From assembly GCF_003660285.1 (NCBI RefSeq), contig NZ_QXQQ01000012.1:1-46316 (forward strand): DNA of 46,316 nt. The letters are read 5' to 3'. Shown here piece by piece: positions 26,861 to 35,064 of the stretch (positions within the stretch are counted from its first letter, which is position 1; the number at the start of each line of letters is the position of its first letter). Source of the stretch: Helicobacter labacensis. GTDB taxonomy: Bacteria; Campylobacterota; Campylobacteria; Campylobacterales; Helicobacteraceae. The position numbers were made by a program, and so were the translations under genes. The notes beneath the pieces were generated by a model, which was given only the letters and a program-made list of their open reading frames with translations, was not told the origin of the DNA and did no database searches.

Positions 26861-27286
26861 CTACATTTGAGATATTTTCTGTTGTAAAGACAACTCTAGG
26901 GCAGGCAAATCTTGGGATAATTGTAGTTTCAACGCGCTTTTACTTTCCTTTAACCCTTGCATAAACACCTCTAAGTCCTTTTGTAAATCGCTTTCCTTTT
27001 GGGCTAACACATGCTCATAATCCTGTCTAGCCTTTTGCAAACTCTCTTGCAAAATCTTGTTAGCCTGGATATGGGCTTCTTTGCGCTGGTGATCGGCTTC
27101 TTGTTTCAAACGCGCGATCTCTTGGCTGGTTTTCTCGATGAACTCCCCATCCTGACCGATCGCCCCCTGACGCGCGTCCATGTTGGCTAGCATGGGCTTG
27201 TAAATCCACGCATTAGACAGCCACACCAGCACCAAGAAAGTCAAAAATACCACCAACATCAAATACACATTGATCGAAATATCCAC
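26861..27286 (-). CDS. atpF': ATP synthase b' subunit
   Basis: The 141-residue protein has one membrane helix (YLMLVVFLTFLVLVWLSNAWIY) followed by a coiled coil. It is the second, b'-type stalk subunit found in Helicobacter and photosynthetic bacteria. It is the first gene of the atp operon, directly after a promoter. Confidence 0.92.
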   Translation of the reverse strand: MDISINVYLMLVVFLTFLVLVWLSNAWIYKPMLANMDARQGAIGQDGEFIEKTSQEIARLKQEADHQRKEAHIQANKILQESLQKARQDYEHVLAQKESDLQKDLEVFMQGLKESKSALKLQLSQDLPALELSLQQKISQM

Positions 27287-27310
27287 GCTTGATCCTTGCT
27301 TAAAAGCTCG

Positions 27311-27319
27311 ATTCTAACA
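27311..27319 (-). promoter_or_regulatory. Extended -10 promoter of the ATP synthase operon
   Basis: On the minus strand TG-T-TAGAAT (TAGAAT at 27316-27311) lies about 25 bases before the b' start, in the 47-base gap after birA. It could drive atpF'FHAGDC and continue into tolQR. Confidence 0.55.
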
Positions 27320-27333
27320 AAGCTTAGCTTAAA

Positions 27334-27960
27334 TCACCTAGCCCCATAATAGACTTTTTCTCCAATTTGCAACCCCCCATCCTCCAACACCAGCGCATCA
27401 CTTAAGGGGATTTTTGCCCCAGCGTGGTGGAAAAATACAGAGCGGTGGTGTTGGCTAAACTCTAGGCGGTAGGCTTGCAACACCTTTGCCCATGCAATGC
27501 CCTCTTGCACGCGCGCTAAAAAGCGCTCTAATAACGCGTCTTTATCCACCCCCTCTAGCGCGCTATAGCGGCGCGCCTTGAGATTAAGCCCAATCCCACA
27601 CACTATACTAGCGCGCACGATCTGACTCATCACGCCCCCGATCTTAGCCTCTCCTTTATAGAGATCATTGGGCCACTTCAACCACACCTGCGCGTTTTGT
27701 AAGCTCTCTTTAAAGAGATAGCCAAAATACACACTCCAACTCTGTTTAGGCACATCGCTAGGTAGCTTTTCTAAGGGCAGGGCAAATGAAAAACTCAGGG
27801 CTTCTTCTACTTGTTCCCACCTACAGCCCCGACTCCCTACGCCAGCGCTTTGGGTCTTTGCTACCACGCACACGGGCGATTTGAGTGCACCGGTTTTAAG
27901 TTGCGCCACCAAATAGAGCTGGGTAGAGGGAAGACTCTCAAAGGTGATGATCTCCATCAT
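27334..27960 (-). CDS. birA: Biotin--protein ligase BirA
   Basis: BirA attaches biotin to the biotin carboxyl carrier of acetyl-CoA carboxylase. The 208-residue protein has the class I (no DNA-binding domain) form with FESLPSTQLYL, KTQSAGVGSRGCRW (adenylate loop), LKWPNDLYKGEAKIGGVM and IVCGIGLNLKAR. Its start overlaps the fmt stop. It pairs functionally with bioB at 7970. In H. pylori parA/parB lie between atp and birA; here they do not. Confidence 0.93.
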   Translation of the reverse strand: MMEIITFESLPSTQLYLVAQLKTGALKSPVCVVAKTQSAGVGSRGCRWEQVEEALSFSFALPLEKLPSDVPKQSWSVYFGYLFKESLQNAQVWLKWPNDLYKGEAKIGGVMSQIVRASIVCGIGLNLKARRYSALEGVDKDALLERFLARVQEGIAWAKVLQAYRLEFSQHHRSVFFHHAGAKIPLSDALVLEDGGLQIGEKVYYGAR

Positions 27961-28859
27961 GTTAGCACACTCCCTACACCCAAGCGTCTCCCAAGCAAAT
28001 AAGTTTTTGCTCCCATTTTTTGTTTACTGGGGGCTTGTAAATGGGCGATTTTAAGCACACCATGCGCGCAACCCACTATAACGCTCTCATCTTCTAGGGC
28101 TAAGATACTCCCGGGTGCGTGCGCGCCTTGTTCTTGTACTAATTCTACCCCAAAGAGTTTTAATCCACTGCTTAAAAACACGCCCGGCCATGTATAATAG
28201 GCTAGAGATGTTAAAAACACCTTCTTAGCGTCTAAAAAATCTACTAGCCCATCCTGTTTGGTGATTTTAGCGCAGTAACTCGCTTGGCTGTGATCTTGAG
28301 GAATGGGTTTAAAGGGCTTGGATAAAACCTCTATTAAGGCTTGTGCGCCCAGCGGGGCTAGCAAGTGGGCTAACTCTTCTATATTCATGTAACGCTCTTT
28401 TTTAACACGGGCTATCCCCAAAATGTCGCCCGCGTCCATTTGGGCGTTCATGGCGATCACACTCACCCCAAATTCTGGCGTGTCTTTTAAAATCATCTCC
28501 TGCATGGGCGATGCGCCCCTAAATTGGGGTAAGATAGAAGCGTGCAAATTCACACAAGGGGCGATGTCCAAAAGGGCTTGGGGTAAAATTTTGCCATAGG
28601 CCACCACCACAATCACATCGGGCTTAAGGGCGCACATTTGTTCTAACACCAACGCGTCTAATTTAGCCGGTTCAAAAATAGGAATCTTTGGATAGGCATG
28701 TTGCAAAAATAATCTAGTCGCCGAAGGCTTTAGCGTTTTAGCGCGCCCAAAGGGCTTACTAGGTTGGGTAAAAAGCGCGACGATGTCAAAGTGGCGTTCT
28801 AAAAGAGTGGCTAAGACAATTTGGGCGAAAGGAGGCGTTCCCATGAAAACTAGACGCAT
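27957..28859 (-). CDS. fmt: Methionyl-tRNA formyltransferase
   Basis: Fmt formylates the initiator Met-tRNA (the tRNA-fMet gene is at 3330). The 300-residue protein begins MRLVFMGTPPFAQIVLATLL, contains VVVAYGKILPQALLDIAPCVNLHASILPQFRGASPMQ (the N-H-D-type catalytic core; SLLPxxRGxxP loop) and MDAGDILG. The start ATG 28859 is chosen because the family begins exactly here; a longer in-frame extension to 28994 has no family counterpart. Confidence 0.95.
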   Translation of the reverse strand: MRLVFMGTPPFAQIVLATLLERHFDIVALFTQPSKPFGRAKTLKPSATRLFLQHAYPKIPIFEPAKLDALVLEQMCALKPDVIVVVAYGKILPQALLDIAPCVNLHASILPQFRGASPMQEMILKDTPEFGVSVIAMNAQMDAGDILGIARVKKERYMNIEELAHLLAPLGAQALIEVLSKPFKPIPQDHSQASYCAKITKQDGLVDFLDAKKVFLTSLAYYTWPGVFLSSGLKLFGVELVQEQGAHAPGSILALEDESVIVGCAHGVLKIAHLQAPSKQKMGAKTYLLGRRLGVGSVLT

Positions 28860-29021
28860 GCGTATTCTCACAAAGAGATAGCCTTTTCCCAGATGGCTAA
28901 GGCACACAGAACACCAAGATGCTCTGCTGTGTTTCCACCCTGAAGCGCTGTCTTTGTATCCCATTGCATAGGTCTGAAAAAAGGCGGATTTCACCTTAAC
29001 ATAATATTGCTTATGCTTTGT

Positions 29022-29027
29022 TAAAAT
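29022..29027 (+). promoter_or_regulatory. Candidate -10 box of the COG3014-like gene
   Basis: TAAAAT, preceded by TTG, lies 20 bases before the GTG start and its TAAGGAG ribosome site (29036-29042). The 188-base region 28860-29047 separates this gene from divergent fmt. I see no other clear element in it. Confidence 0.4.
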
Positions 29028-29047
29028 AAAGGACCTAAGGAGAGAGA

Positions 29048-30418
29048 GTGAAGACGCATTATTATACTTACCTAGTTTTTTTGTTATTGTTTTTTGTGGG
29101 TTGCACCGGACATCGTTCGGAATTCGCGCATTTTGATCAAGCCTACTACTCTCCGCTTGGTTTGCAAAATGCCTATAGCTTTTCTAGCAAAATGAGTCTC
29201 AAGGATCATAAAGACGGATCTTTATGGGAATTGCAAAGAGGCATGAGCGCGTTGATGTTAGGGCGTTACCAAGATTCCATTGTGGCGCTTGATGCGGCCG
29301 AAGCCCAATTTAACCACCATATCAATCTTTTCAATAAATCCTTGAGCAATGTGGGCGCGGTTTTAGTCAATGACAATGTCAAAACCTATGTGGGAAGCAT
29401 TTATGAGAGCGTGTTGATGAATTACTACAAGGCGATGGACTACTTGATCATAGGCGATCCCAATGACGCGCGCGTGGAGTTTAACCGCGCCAATGACAGG
29501 CAAAGGCGCGCTAAGGAGTTTTACTACAAGCAAATTCAAAAAGCTATTGACAAAATGCACGAAAAGAGCTCCTCTAGATTGAGCGCGCAGGATTCGGATT
29601 CTAAGGTGCAGGAGGTGTTGCAGGAGGATTATTCCAATTTGGATCGTTTCAGTGCTTATAGCGACTTGATTAACCCGGCTGTGTCCTACCTTTCTGGGTT
29701 ATTTTTCGCCTTGGATAATGAACGCGCTAAGGGCATTGATTATCTCAAAGAAGCCTATGGGATTAGCCATGTCATCACCATTGGTGAAGATCTGCTCTTT
29801 TTCCAGCACCCCTCTTTGCAAAAATTCACATGGGTGTTTATTGAAGATGGCAAACAAGCCACTAAACAAGAATTTAAAATCACCCTCCCCCTCCCTCTAG
29901 CCCAAGGGATGTATACCGCAAGCCTAGCCCTGCCACAATTAGTAGATGGGGTAGATTTCCACACCAGTTTTAGCTTGAACACCACCCACCAGCAAAACAA
30001 GTTTGAAGAATTGGTTTTATTAGACGATCTCATCGCCAATGAGTTTAAAAAACAACTCCCTTACATCATCACGCGCGCCATCACCTCAACGATCTTGAAA
30101 GTGGGTTTAGAAGCCATTTCTAACCAATACTTAGGGGTGCTAGGAGGACTGTTTTCTTCGCTCTATGCAGCTGTGAGCACTTCGGCAGACATCCGCTCCC
30201 CTAGCGTTTTTCCGCGTAGGATTTACACAGCGCGCGTGAGTAACACCCCTAACGAGCGCGTGCGCGTGTTAGCCGATGGGCAAGATATTTACAATTTCAC
30301 GCTACTAACCTGCCAAGCGTCTGTGCCCTTGTCTCCCGACACTTTTTGTGCCAACAAGCACAATATTATCTACATTAGGAGTTTTGGTTACTCCAGTGTG
30401 GTGAAAGTTTTATGGTAG
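29048..30418 (+). CDS. COG3014-like envelope lipoprotein
   Basis: The 456-residue protein starts at GTG 29048 and has a lipoprotein signal (hydrophobic core then FFVGCTG, lipid Cys at about residue 19). The body is helical with TPR-like segments: ELQRGMSALMLGRYQDSIVALDAAE and YYKAMDYLIIGDPNDARVEFNRANDRQRRA, a pattern I associate with COG3014. A small Gly/Ala-rich helix region precedes a C-terminal beta-rich part (FPRRIYTARVSN). It is cotranscribed with the LPP20-like gene that follows. Function unknown; a role at the outer membrane or peptidoglycan is inferred from its partner. Confidence 0.72.
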   Translation: MKTHYYTYLVFLLLFFVGCTGHRSEFAHFDQAYYSPLGLQNAYSFSSKMSLKDHKDGSLWELQRGMSALMLGRYQDSIVALDAAEAQFNHHINLFNKSLSNVGAVLVNDNVKTYVGSIYESVLMNYYKAMDYLIIGDPNDARVEFNRANDRQRRAKEFYYKQIQKAIDKMHEKSSSRLSAQDSDSKVQEVLQEDYSNLDRFSAYSDLINPAVSYLSGLFFALDNERAKGIDYLKEAYGISHVITIGEDLLFFQHPSLQKFTWVFIEDGKQATKQEFKITLPLPLAQGMYTASLALPQLVDGVDFHTSFSLNTTHQQNKFEELVLLDDLIANEFKKQLPYIITRAITSTILKVGLEAISNQYLGVLGGLFSSLYAAVSTSADIRSPSVFPRRIYTARVSNTPNERVRVLADGQDIYNFTLLTCQASVPLSPDTFCANKHNIIYIRSFGYSSVVKVLW

Positions 30419-30460
30419 TTGGAATTTTATGTTAGAATAGCACTTTTTGAAGGAGAAGTC

Positions 30461-31387
30461 ATGTTTGCTAGATGTCTGTTGTCTTTGGGCATTATCCCTT
30501 TATTCTTGCAAGCCCATGGCGCGCCACATTGGTACCAGAATTTCAAGGGCGATTCAGCGTATTTCTATGGCAATGGAATGGGGGACACCAAAGAGATCGC
30601 CAAGCAAAAAGCCCTGAACGATTTAGCAAGCGGAATCGTGGTGAGCGTGTCTTCTACCACCACCAGCCAAACCACACGGGATAACAACACCTTAAACAAG
30701 CATTCTAGCCAGAATATCCGCCTAGTGGTGGATTCGATCAAGTTTGTCAATGTCAAGACAGACAAACAAGAATGCGCCCACCACACCTGTTATACCCGTC
30801 TCAAACTCAACAAGAACATGTTCTTAAACACCTTAGCCAAGCGTTACCGCAATCTCTACAACACTCTGAGCACTCTGCACCCCCAAGAGGGTTGCAAGGG
30901 CATTTTCTTAAAAGAGATGCATAAGTTGCAAAGCACCCTCTCCCAAGCCATGCCTTTGCAAGAAATTCTAAACGCTTATGGGCGAGGTGTGGCTTCTCTA
31001 GCCCCCTATCAAGAGCTCATCAAGGAGAATAGCCCGCGTCCTAAGGCAAATCTTATCTACGCGCCCGGCTCGGATGCAGAGATTTCTGACGCGCTCACGG
31101 GACAATACGCGCGCTTTATCCAGCAATCTAGCGATCCGGGCTTGTATAGCATTGAAAATAAGATCTATGAGAGCACGGCAAATGGCTTGTTCCATATCGG
31201 GCTCAACCTCAATATCAAGGATTGTCAAGGTAATATCGTCTATTCCAAAATCCTAAACGCCGACCAGCCCGATCGCAGCGCAGCTATTGAACGCATCAAA
31301 GCCCAGGCGTTCAAGCAATTGCGCAATTACCAACAAGGTGTGGGCGCGGGCACGGCCGATGTGGATAGTAATAAGATCGACTTCTAA
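30461..31387 (+). CDS. LPP20-family-like exported protein
   Basis: The 308-residue protein has an ordinary signal peptide (MFARCLLSLGIIPLFLQAHGAP) and an N-terminal domain with the LPP20/FlgP-like features PHWYQNF, FYGNGMG, DTKEIAKQKALNDLASGIVVSVSS, and multiple Thr/Ser. A second domain (SDAEISDALTGQYARF ... GLNLNIKDCQGNIVYSK) follows. ATG 30461 is preceded by GAAGGAG; the TTG at 30419 that extends the frame lacks this. The 42-base gap to the COG3014-like gene suggests one operon. Confidence 0.72.
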   Translation: MFARCLLSLGIIPLFLQAHGAPHWYQNFKGDSAYFYGNGMGDTKEIAKQKALNDLASGIVVSVSSTTTSQTTRDNNTLNKHSSQNIRLVVDSIKFVNVKTDKQECAHHTCYTRLKLNKNMFLNTLAKRYRNLYNTLSTLHPQEGCKGIFLKEMHKLQSTLSQAMPLQEILNAYGRGVASLAPYQELIKENSPRPKANLIYAPGSDAEISDALTGQYARFIQQSSDPGLYSIENKIYESTANGLFHIGLNLNIKDCQGNIVYSKILNADQPDRSAAIERIKAQAFKQLRNYQQGVGAGTADVDSNKIDF

Positions 31388-31410
31388 CTCTAACCCCTTT
31401 TTGGGCGGGT

Positions 31411-31608
31411 TTGCCTAGAAACACAGAGCCTTTCATCTCCTCAGGCGGGCTAGACGCTCTGCCTCACAATGGGGCAGTGCTGACCTTGCTTGTCATCACG
31501 GGGATGACCCACAAACAAAGTTATAAAGACATCGCGATTGTGGCGGTGATCATCCCCATTTTTGCCCTAGTGGTGGGGATGTTCCTAGCTAGCTTTGGGA
31601 TTTATTAG
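31411..31608 (+). pseudogene. C-terminal remnant of a GntP-family permease
   Basis: The 65-codon frame contains SSGGLDALPHNGAVLTLLVITG and THKQSYKDIAIVAVIIP, which closely resemble the last about 60 residues of GntP-type gluconate/carboxylate:H+ symporters; a full protein has about 450 residues. Nothing upstream continues the family: 24 bases earlier lies the end of the LPP20-like gene. The TTG at 31411 is an arbitrary start, so this is a 5'-truncated relic. Confidence 0.72.
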
Positions 31609-31705
31609 GCTTATGCATCACCTGCCCTAAAAATTACATCGGTGGGGCATTCCTCCATAAGGAGGACACAATCGCTCGATCTTTGTTTTCTAGGCAAGAG
31701 TAAAG

Positions 31706-33274
31706 TCAAAGTCTAGTTTCTAGCAACCTCTTAGTATAGGGGCTTTTGGGCGCGCTAAAGACGCTCTCTACACTCCCGCTCTCCACCACTTGCCCCCTCT
31801 CTACCACCAGCACAAAATCACAAATACTCTCAATCACATCTAAATCATGGCTAATAAAAAGATAACTCAGATTGAGCTTTTCTTGCAATTCTAGCAATAG
31901 CCCTAACACCACCTTTTGCATGCTCTTATCCAGCGCAGAGGTGGGTTCATCCATCACCACCACCTGCGGGTGCACAATGATCGCGCGCGCGATGGCTACC
32001 CTTTGGCGTTGCCCCCCACTGAGCTCAAAGGGGTAGTAAGTGAGATATTTTGCCTCTAGCCCCACAGCCTCTAAGCTGGCTTGTGCCACCCCTACATCCC
32101 CCCTGCCTCCCACTCCGTAAAAAGCCTCTAGCAAAATCTCTTGCACACTCCAACGCGGGTTTAAGGACGCATAGGGGTTTTGAAACACCATTTGTAAGGA
32201 CTTGCGGTAGGGCTTAAAACTCTTGCGATTGAGCTGACTGACATTTTGCCCTAGCACAAATTGCTCCCCTACTGAGTTGATGAGTTTTAAAATCCCCAAA
32301 GCTAGCGAGCTCTTGCCACTGCCAGACTCCCCGATAATGCCCAAAGTTTGGCGCGCGTGTAGGCATAAATTCACCCCCTGAATGGCGATGCGCACCCTAT
32401 TAGCTCCCAAAAAGCGTTTTTGCACATACTGCACCCCAAAATCTTGTAATTTCAGGGTTTCTTGCCCCTGTTGCAGGGGTTTTTTACGGGGCAGGTGGCG
32501 CGCCTCTAAGAGTAATTTAGTTGTAGGGTGGGTGGGGTTAGCAAAGAGAGTTTTAATCTCATTGTGCTCGCATAATTGCCCACTCTGCAAGACATAGACA
32601 TATTCAGCCAGCCACTGCACCGCGCCTAAATCATGGCTGATGAGCAAAATCGCCATGTTATTTTGCGCGCTTAAGCTTTTGAGCAATTCTAAGATTTGCA
32701 TTTGCACCTGCGCGTCTAGGGCAGTGGTGGGCTCATCGCAAATTAAAAGCTTGGGGCGGTTGATAATGCTCATAGCGATCGCCACGCGCTGGTTTTGTCC
32801 CCCGCTGAGTTGGTAGGGGTAACGCTCCAGCAAATCCATCCCCAAGCCCACTTGAGTCATTGCCTCTTCAAGGCGTGCGTTAAACTCTTGCTTGGGGCAG
32901 GTTTTATGCAGGCGCAAACTCTCAATAATTTGGGTTTTGATCTTGTGTAAGGGATTGAGCGCGCTTAGGGGTTCTTGGGCGATATAGGCGATGTCCTTAC
33001 CTCTAATAGCGTGCAATTGCGCGGGTTTTAAGCGCAAAAGGTCTTGATCCTCAAACAAGATTTTACCCTTTAGGGGGCGCACAAGGGGGGTGAGTTGTAA
33101 AATCAAGCGGGCTAACGAGCTTTTTCCACTCCCACTCTCCCCCACCAAAACCACCCTTTGGGCGGGTTTGATCTCCAAAGTGATCTCTTGCAATAAAAAA
33201 TCCTGCCCTACGCGCGCGCTCACGCAATCTAAGCGCAAAAGGGGTTTATTTGAAGTTGGTGGCATCAAAGGCAT
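31706..33274 (-). CDS. yejF: Peptide ABC transporter, double ATP-binding protein (YejF type)
   Basis: The 522-residue cytoplasmic protein is a fusion of two ABC ATPases. Domain 1: Walker A GESGSGKSSLA (about 41-51), signature LSGGQNQRVAIA, Walker B LLICDEPTTALD. Domain 2: GESGSGKSSLALG (about 311-323), LSGGQRQRVAIARA, VVVMDEPTSALD. The length equals YejF of the microcin C/peptide importer YejABEF. It overlaps the yejE stop by 29 bases. Energises uptake of oligopeptides. Confidence 0.88.
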   Translation of the reverse strand: MPLMPPTSNKPLLRLDCVSARVGQDFLLQEITLEIKPAQRVVLVGESGSGKSSLARLILQLTPLVRPLKGKILFEDQDLLRLKPAQLHAIRGKDIAYIAQEPLSALNPLHKIKTQIIESLRLHKTCPKQEFNARLEEAMTQVGLGMDLLERYPYQLSGGQNQRVAIAMSIINRPKLLICDEPTTALDAQVQMQILELLKSLSAQNNMAILLISHDLGAVQWLAEYVYVLQSGQLCEHNEIKTLFANPTHPTTKLLLEARHLPRKKPLQQGQETLKLQDFGVQYVQKRFLGANRVRIAIQGVNLCLHARQTLGIIGESGSGKSSLALGILKLINSVGEQFVLGQNVSQLNRKSFKPYRKSLQMVFQNPYASLNPRWSVQEILLEAFYGVGGRGDVGVAQASLEAVGLEAKYLTYYPFELSGGQRQRVAIARAIIVHPQVVVMDEPTSALDKSMQKVVLGLLLELQEKLNLSYLFISHDLDVIESICDFVLVVERGQVVESGSVESVFSAPKSPYTKRLLETRL

Positions 33275-34262
33275 CTCTTACTCCTTCTCCAATGAAAACC
33301 AAAATAGAGAGCAATAGCGCGATAGCAAAAAAGCCCGCTAGGGCTAAATGCGGGGCGTAGAGATTGTTCTTGCCCTGTTCTAACAGCTCCCCTAAGGACG
33401 CGCTCCCAATAGGCATCCCAAAGCCCAAGAAGTCCAAACTTGCCAACGCCCCTATACTGCCAGCCATGATAAAGGGGATATAAGTCGTGGTCGCCACCAT
33501 CGCATTAGGCAGAATGTGATAAAAGATCACGCGCGCATCGTTCACCCCTAAGGCATAAGAGGCGCGCACATAGTCCATATTACGCCCCCTGAAAAACTCT
33601 GTGCGCACCACTTGGGCTAAACCCATCCAAGAAAATGCCAACACCAAAGCCAAAAGCCACCAAAAGCTAGGAGTAAACATACTAGAGAGAATGATGAGTA
33701 AAAATAACATAGGTATCCCGCTCCAAATCTCAATGAAGCGTTGCCCCAAGAGATCTAAGAGTCCGCCATAATACCCTTGCAGTGCCCCCACTCCCACCCC
33801 CACCACCACGCTAAAGCCACTTAACAAAAGCGCAAAAAGAATAGAAACCCGATACCCATAGACCAAGCGCGCCAACACATCGCGGGCTTGATCGTCCGTG
33901 CCTAGCCAATGTTGCCAACTCGGAGGCGTGGGCGCGCTTTGCTTTAAATCCATCACGATGGTGTCGTAAGAATAGGGGATAAGAGGGCGGATCACAAAAG
34001 CGTCTTTGAGCAGATGATTTTTGACATAGGGGTCGTTATAATCCGCACTGGTGTAAAAATCCCCCCCGAAAGTGGTTTCTGGGTAGTCTTTAAAGATAGG
34101 AAAATACGCCTTGTGATCTTTGTAAATAAAAAGGGGTTTGTCATTTACCCACAGCTCCGCACCCAAGCAGAGCACAAAGAGGGCAACAAACACCACCAAC
34201 GCCCACAACGCCCGCCTATTGTCCTTAAACGCCCGCCAACGCCTTGCATGCACACTCACCAT
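33246..34262 (-). CDS. yejE: Peptide ABC transporter permease (YejE type)
   Basis: The 338-residue inner-membrane permease has the YejE-typical periplasmic insert (FIYKDHKAYFPIFKDYPET ... WQHWLGTDDQARDVLARLVYG) and the permease EAA-like loop (YVRASYALGVNDARVIFYHILPNA). ATG 34262 follows AAGGGG; an in-frame longer start (34313) lacks support. No YejA binding protein or YejB permease is adjacent, so partners must lie elsewhere or be missing. Confidence 0.87.
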   Translation of the reverse strand: MVSVHARRWRAFKDNRRALWALVVFVALFVLCLGAELWVNDKPLFIYKDHKAYFPIFKDYPETTFGGDFYTSADYNDPYVKNHLLKDAFVIRPLIPYSYDTIVMDLKQSAPTPPSWQHWLGTDDQARDVLARLVYGYRVSILFALLLSGFSVVVGVGVGALQGYYGGLLDLLGQRFIEIWSGIPMLFLLIILSSMFTPSFWWLLALVLAFSWMGLAQVVRTEFFRGRNMDYVRASYALGVNDARVIFYHILPNAMVATTTYIPFIMAGSIGALASLDFLGFGMPIGSASLGELLEQGKNNLYAPHLALAGFFAIALLLSILVFIGEGVRDAFDATNFK

Positions 34263-34377
34263 ATTTAACCCCTTATGACAACTTTTAAGTATTTTACAGC
34301 AAAAAGATACCAAAGAGGCTTAGTAGCACAGCATTGGGGCTTATCGTCTACGCCCACACGCCAAAGCGCGTCCCACC

Positions 34378-35064
34378 TCACTCAATCCCATTTTTCTCCT
34401 CCCATGTTTGGCAGTAATGTTTTTTGTAACAATGATCCTCTAGTGTGTCTAGCACATCATTATTAATTGCGTCCATATAAATTTTCTTGCCATCGCGTTT
34501 TTGGCGGTAAAAGGGATCGGGATCGCCATCAAAAGCACCGGTGTAGCTGTGCAAGACATAGCGATCGCCCTCTTGCTTGAAGAGCAGAGTCTGTGTTCTG
34601 AAGGTGGTGCTATCGCATTCTATAAAAGACTCCTCAATCTTTAACACAAACGCATCTTTTTTAAACTCCATGCTAATTTGTGAGCTCTTAGATGCGGAGT
34701 ATAAAGACAAACAAAAACCCTCAAATGTTTGGGATCTCTGCGGGGTGTTCTTGCTGATATTAAAGCACATCAAGCGATGATCAATAATATGTTTATAGTC
34801 CGTGTATGTGTATGGAGAAGCATTTGCGATGAATAAACGCATCACCACACCACAATACAAAGTCTTCCCTACATGGGCTTGACTCACCTCTGTAGTATGG
34901 GCGTTGGCAACAGCAGAGGGGACAAAATTAGAATCAAGTTTTTCAGCAAAATGATCTATTTTGTTAGCCAAATAAGAAGAATCATAATCACACTCCACCC
35001 CCCACGCCACATTAGCTAGAAAGCACAAAAGCCCCAATAGCGCGCTTAATCTAGTCAATCCCAT
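34378..35064 (-). CDS. Exported Cys-rich protein, paralog of the next gene
   Basis: Not recognised as a named family. The 228-residue protein has a signal peptide (MGLTRLSALLGLLCFLANVAWG) and seven cysteines after it. It shares with its neighbour the stretches LYCGxVxRLF, a MCF, GFCLxL, EFKKDA, EC and a C-terminal block FYxQKRDGKxIxMD-INNxVLDxLEDxCYxKxYCQTW. ATG 35064 overlaps the neighbour's stop by 14 bases, implying coupled translation. The even pattern of Cys suggests disulfide bonding in the periplasm or outside. A longer in-frame extension to 35235 is ignored because it lies inside the neighbour gene. Confidence 0.65.
   Translation of the reverse strand: MGLTRLSALLGLLCFLANVAWGVECDYDSSYLANKIDHFAEKLDSNFVPSAVANAHTTEVSQAHVGKTLYCGVVMRLFIANASPYTYTDYKHIIDHRLMCFNISKNTPQRSQTFEGFCLSLYSASKSSQISMEFKKDAFVLKIEESFIECDSTTFRTQTLLFKQEGDRYVLHSYTGAFDGDPDPFYRQKRDGKKIYMDAINNDVLDTLEDHCYKKHYCQTWEEKNGIE

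Noticed and set aside
28860-28994. 45-codon N-terminal extension of fmt
   Set aside because: Not part of the family; the conserved Fmt N-terminus starts exactly at the ATG 28859.
31651-31666. TCCTCC-ATAA-GGAGGA hairpin as terminator
   Set aside because: No T run on either side; the stem is only six pairs. It could merely reflect a leftover ribosome site in decayed sequence.
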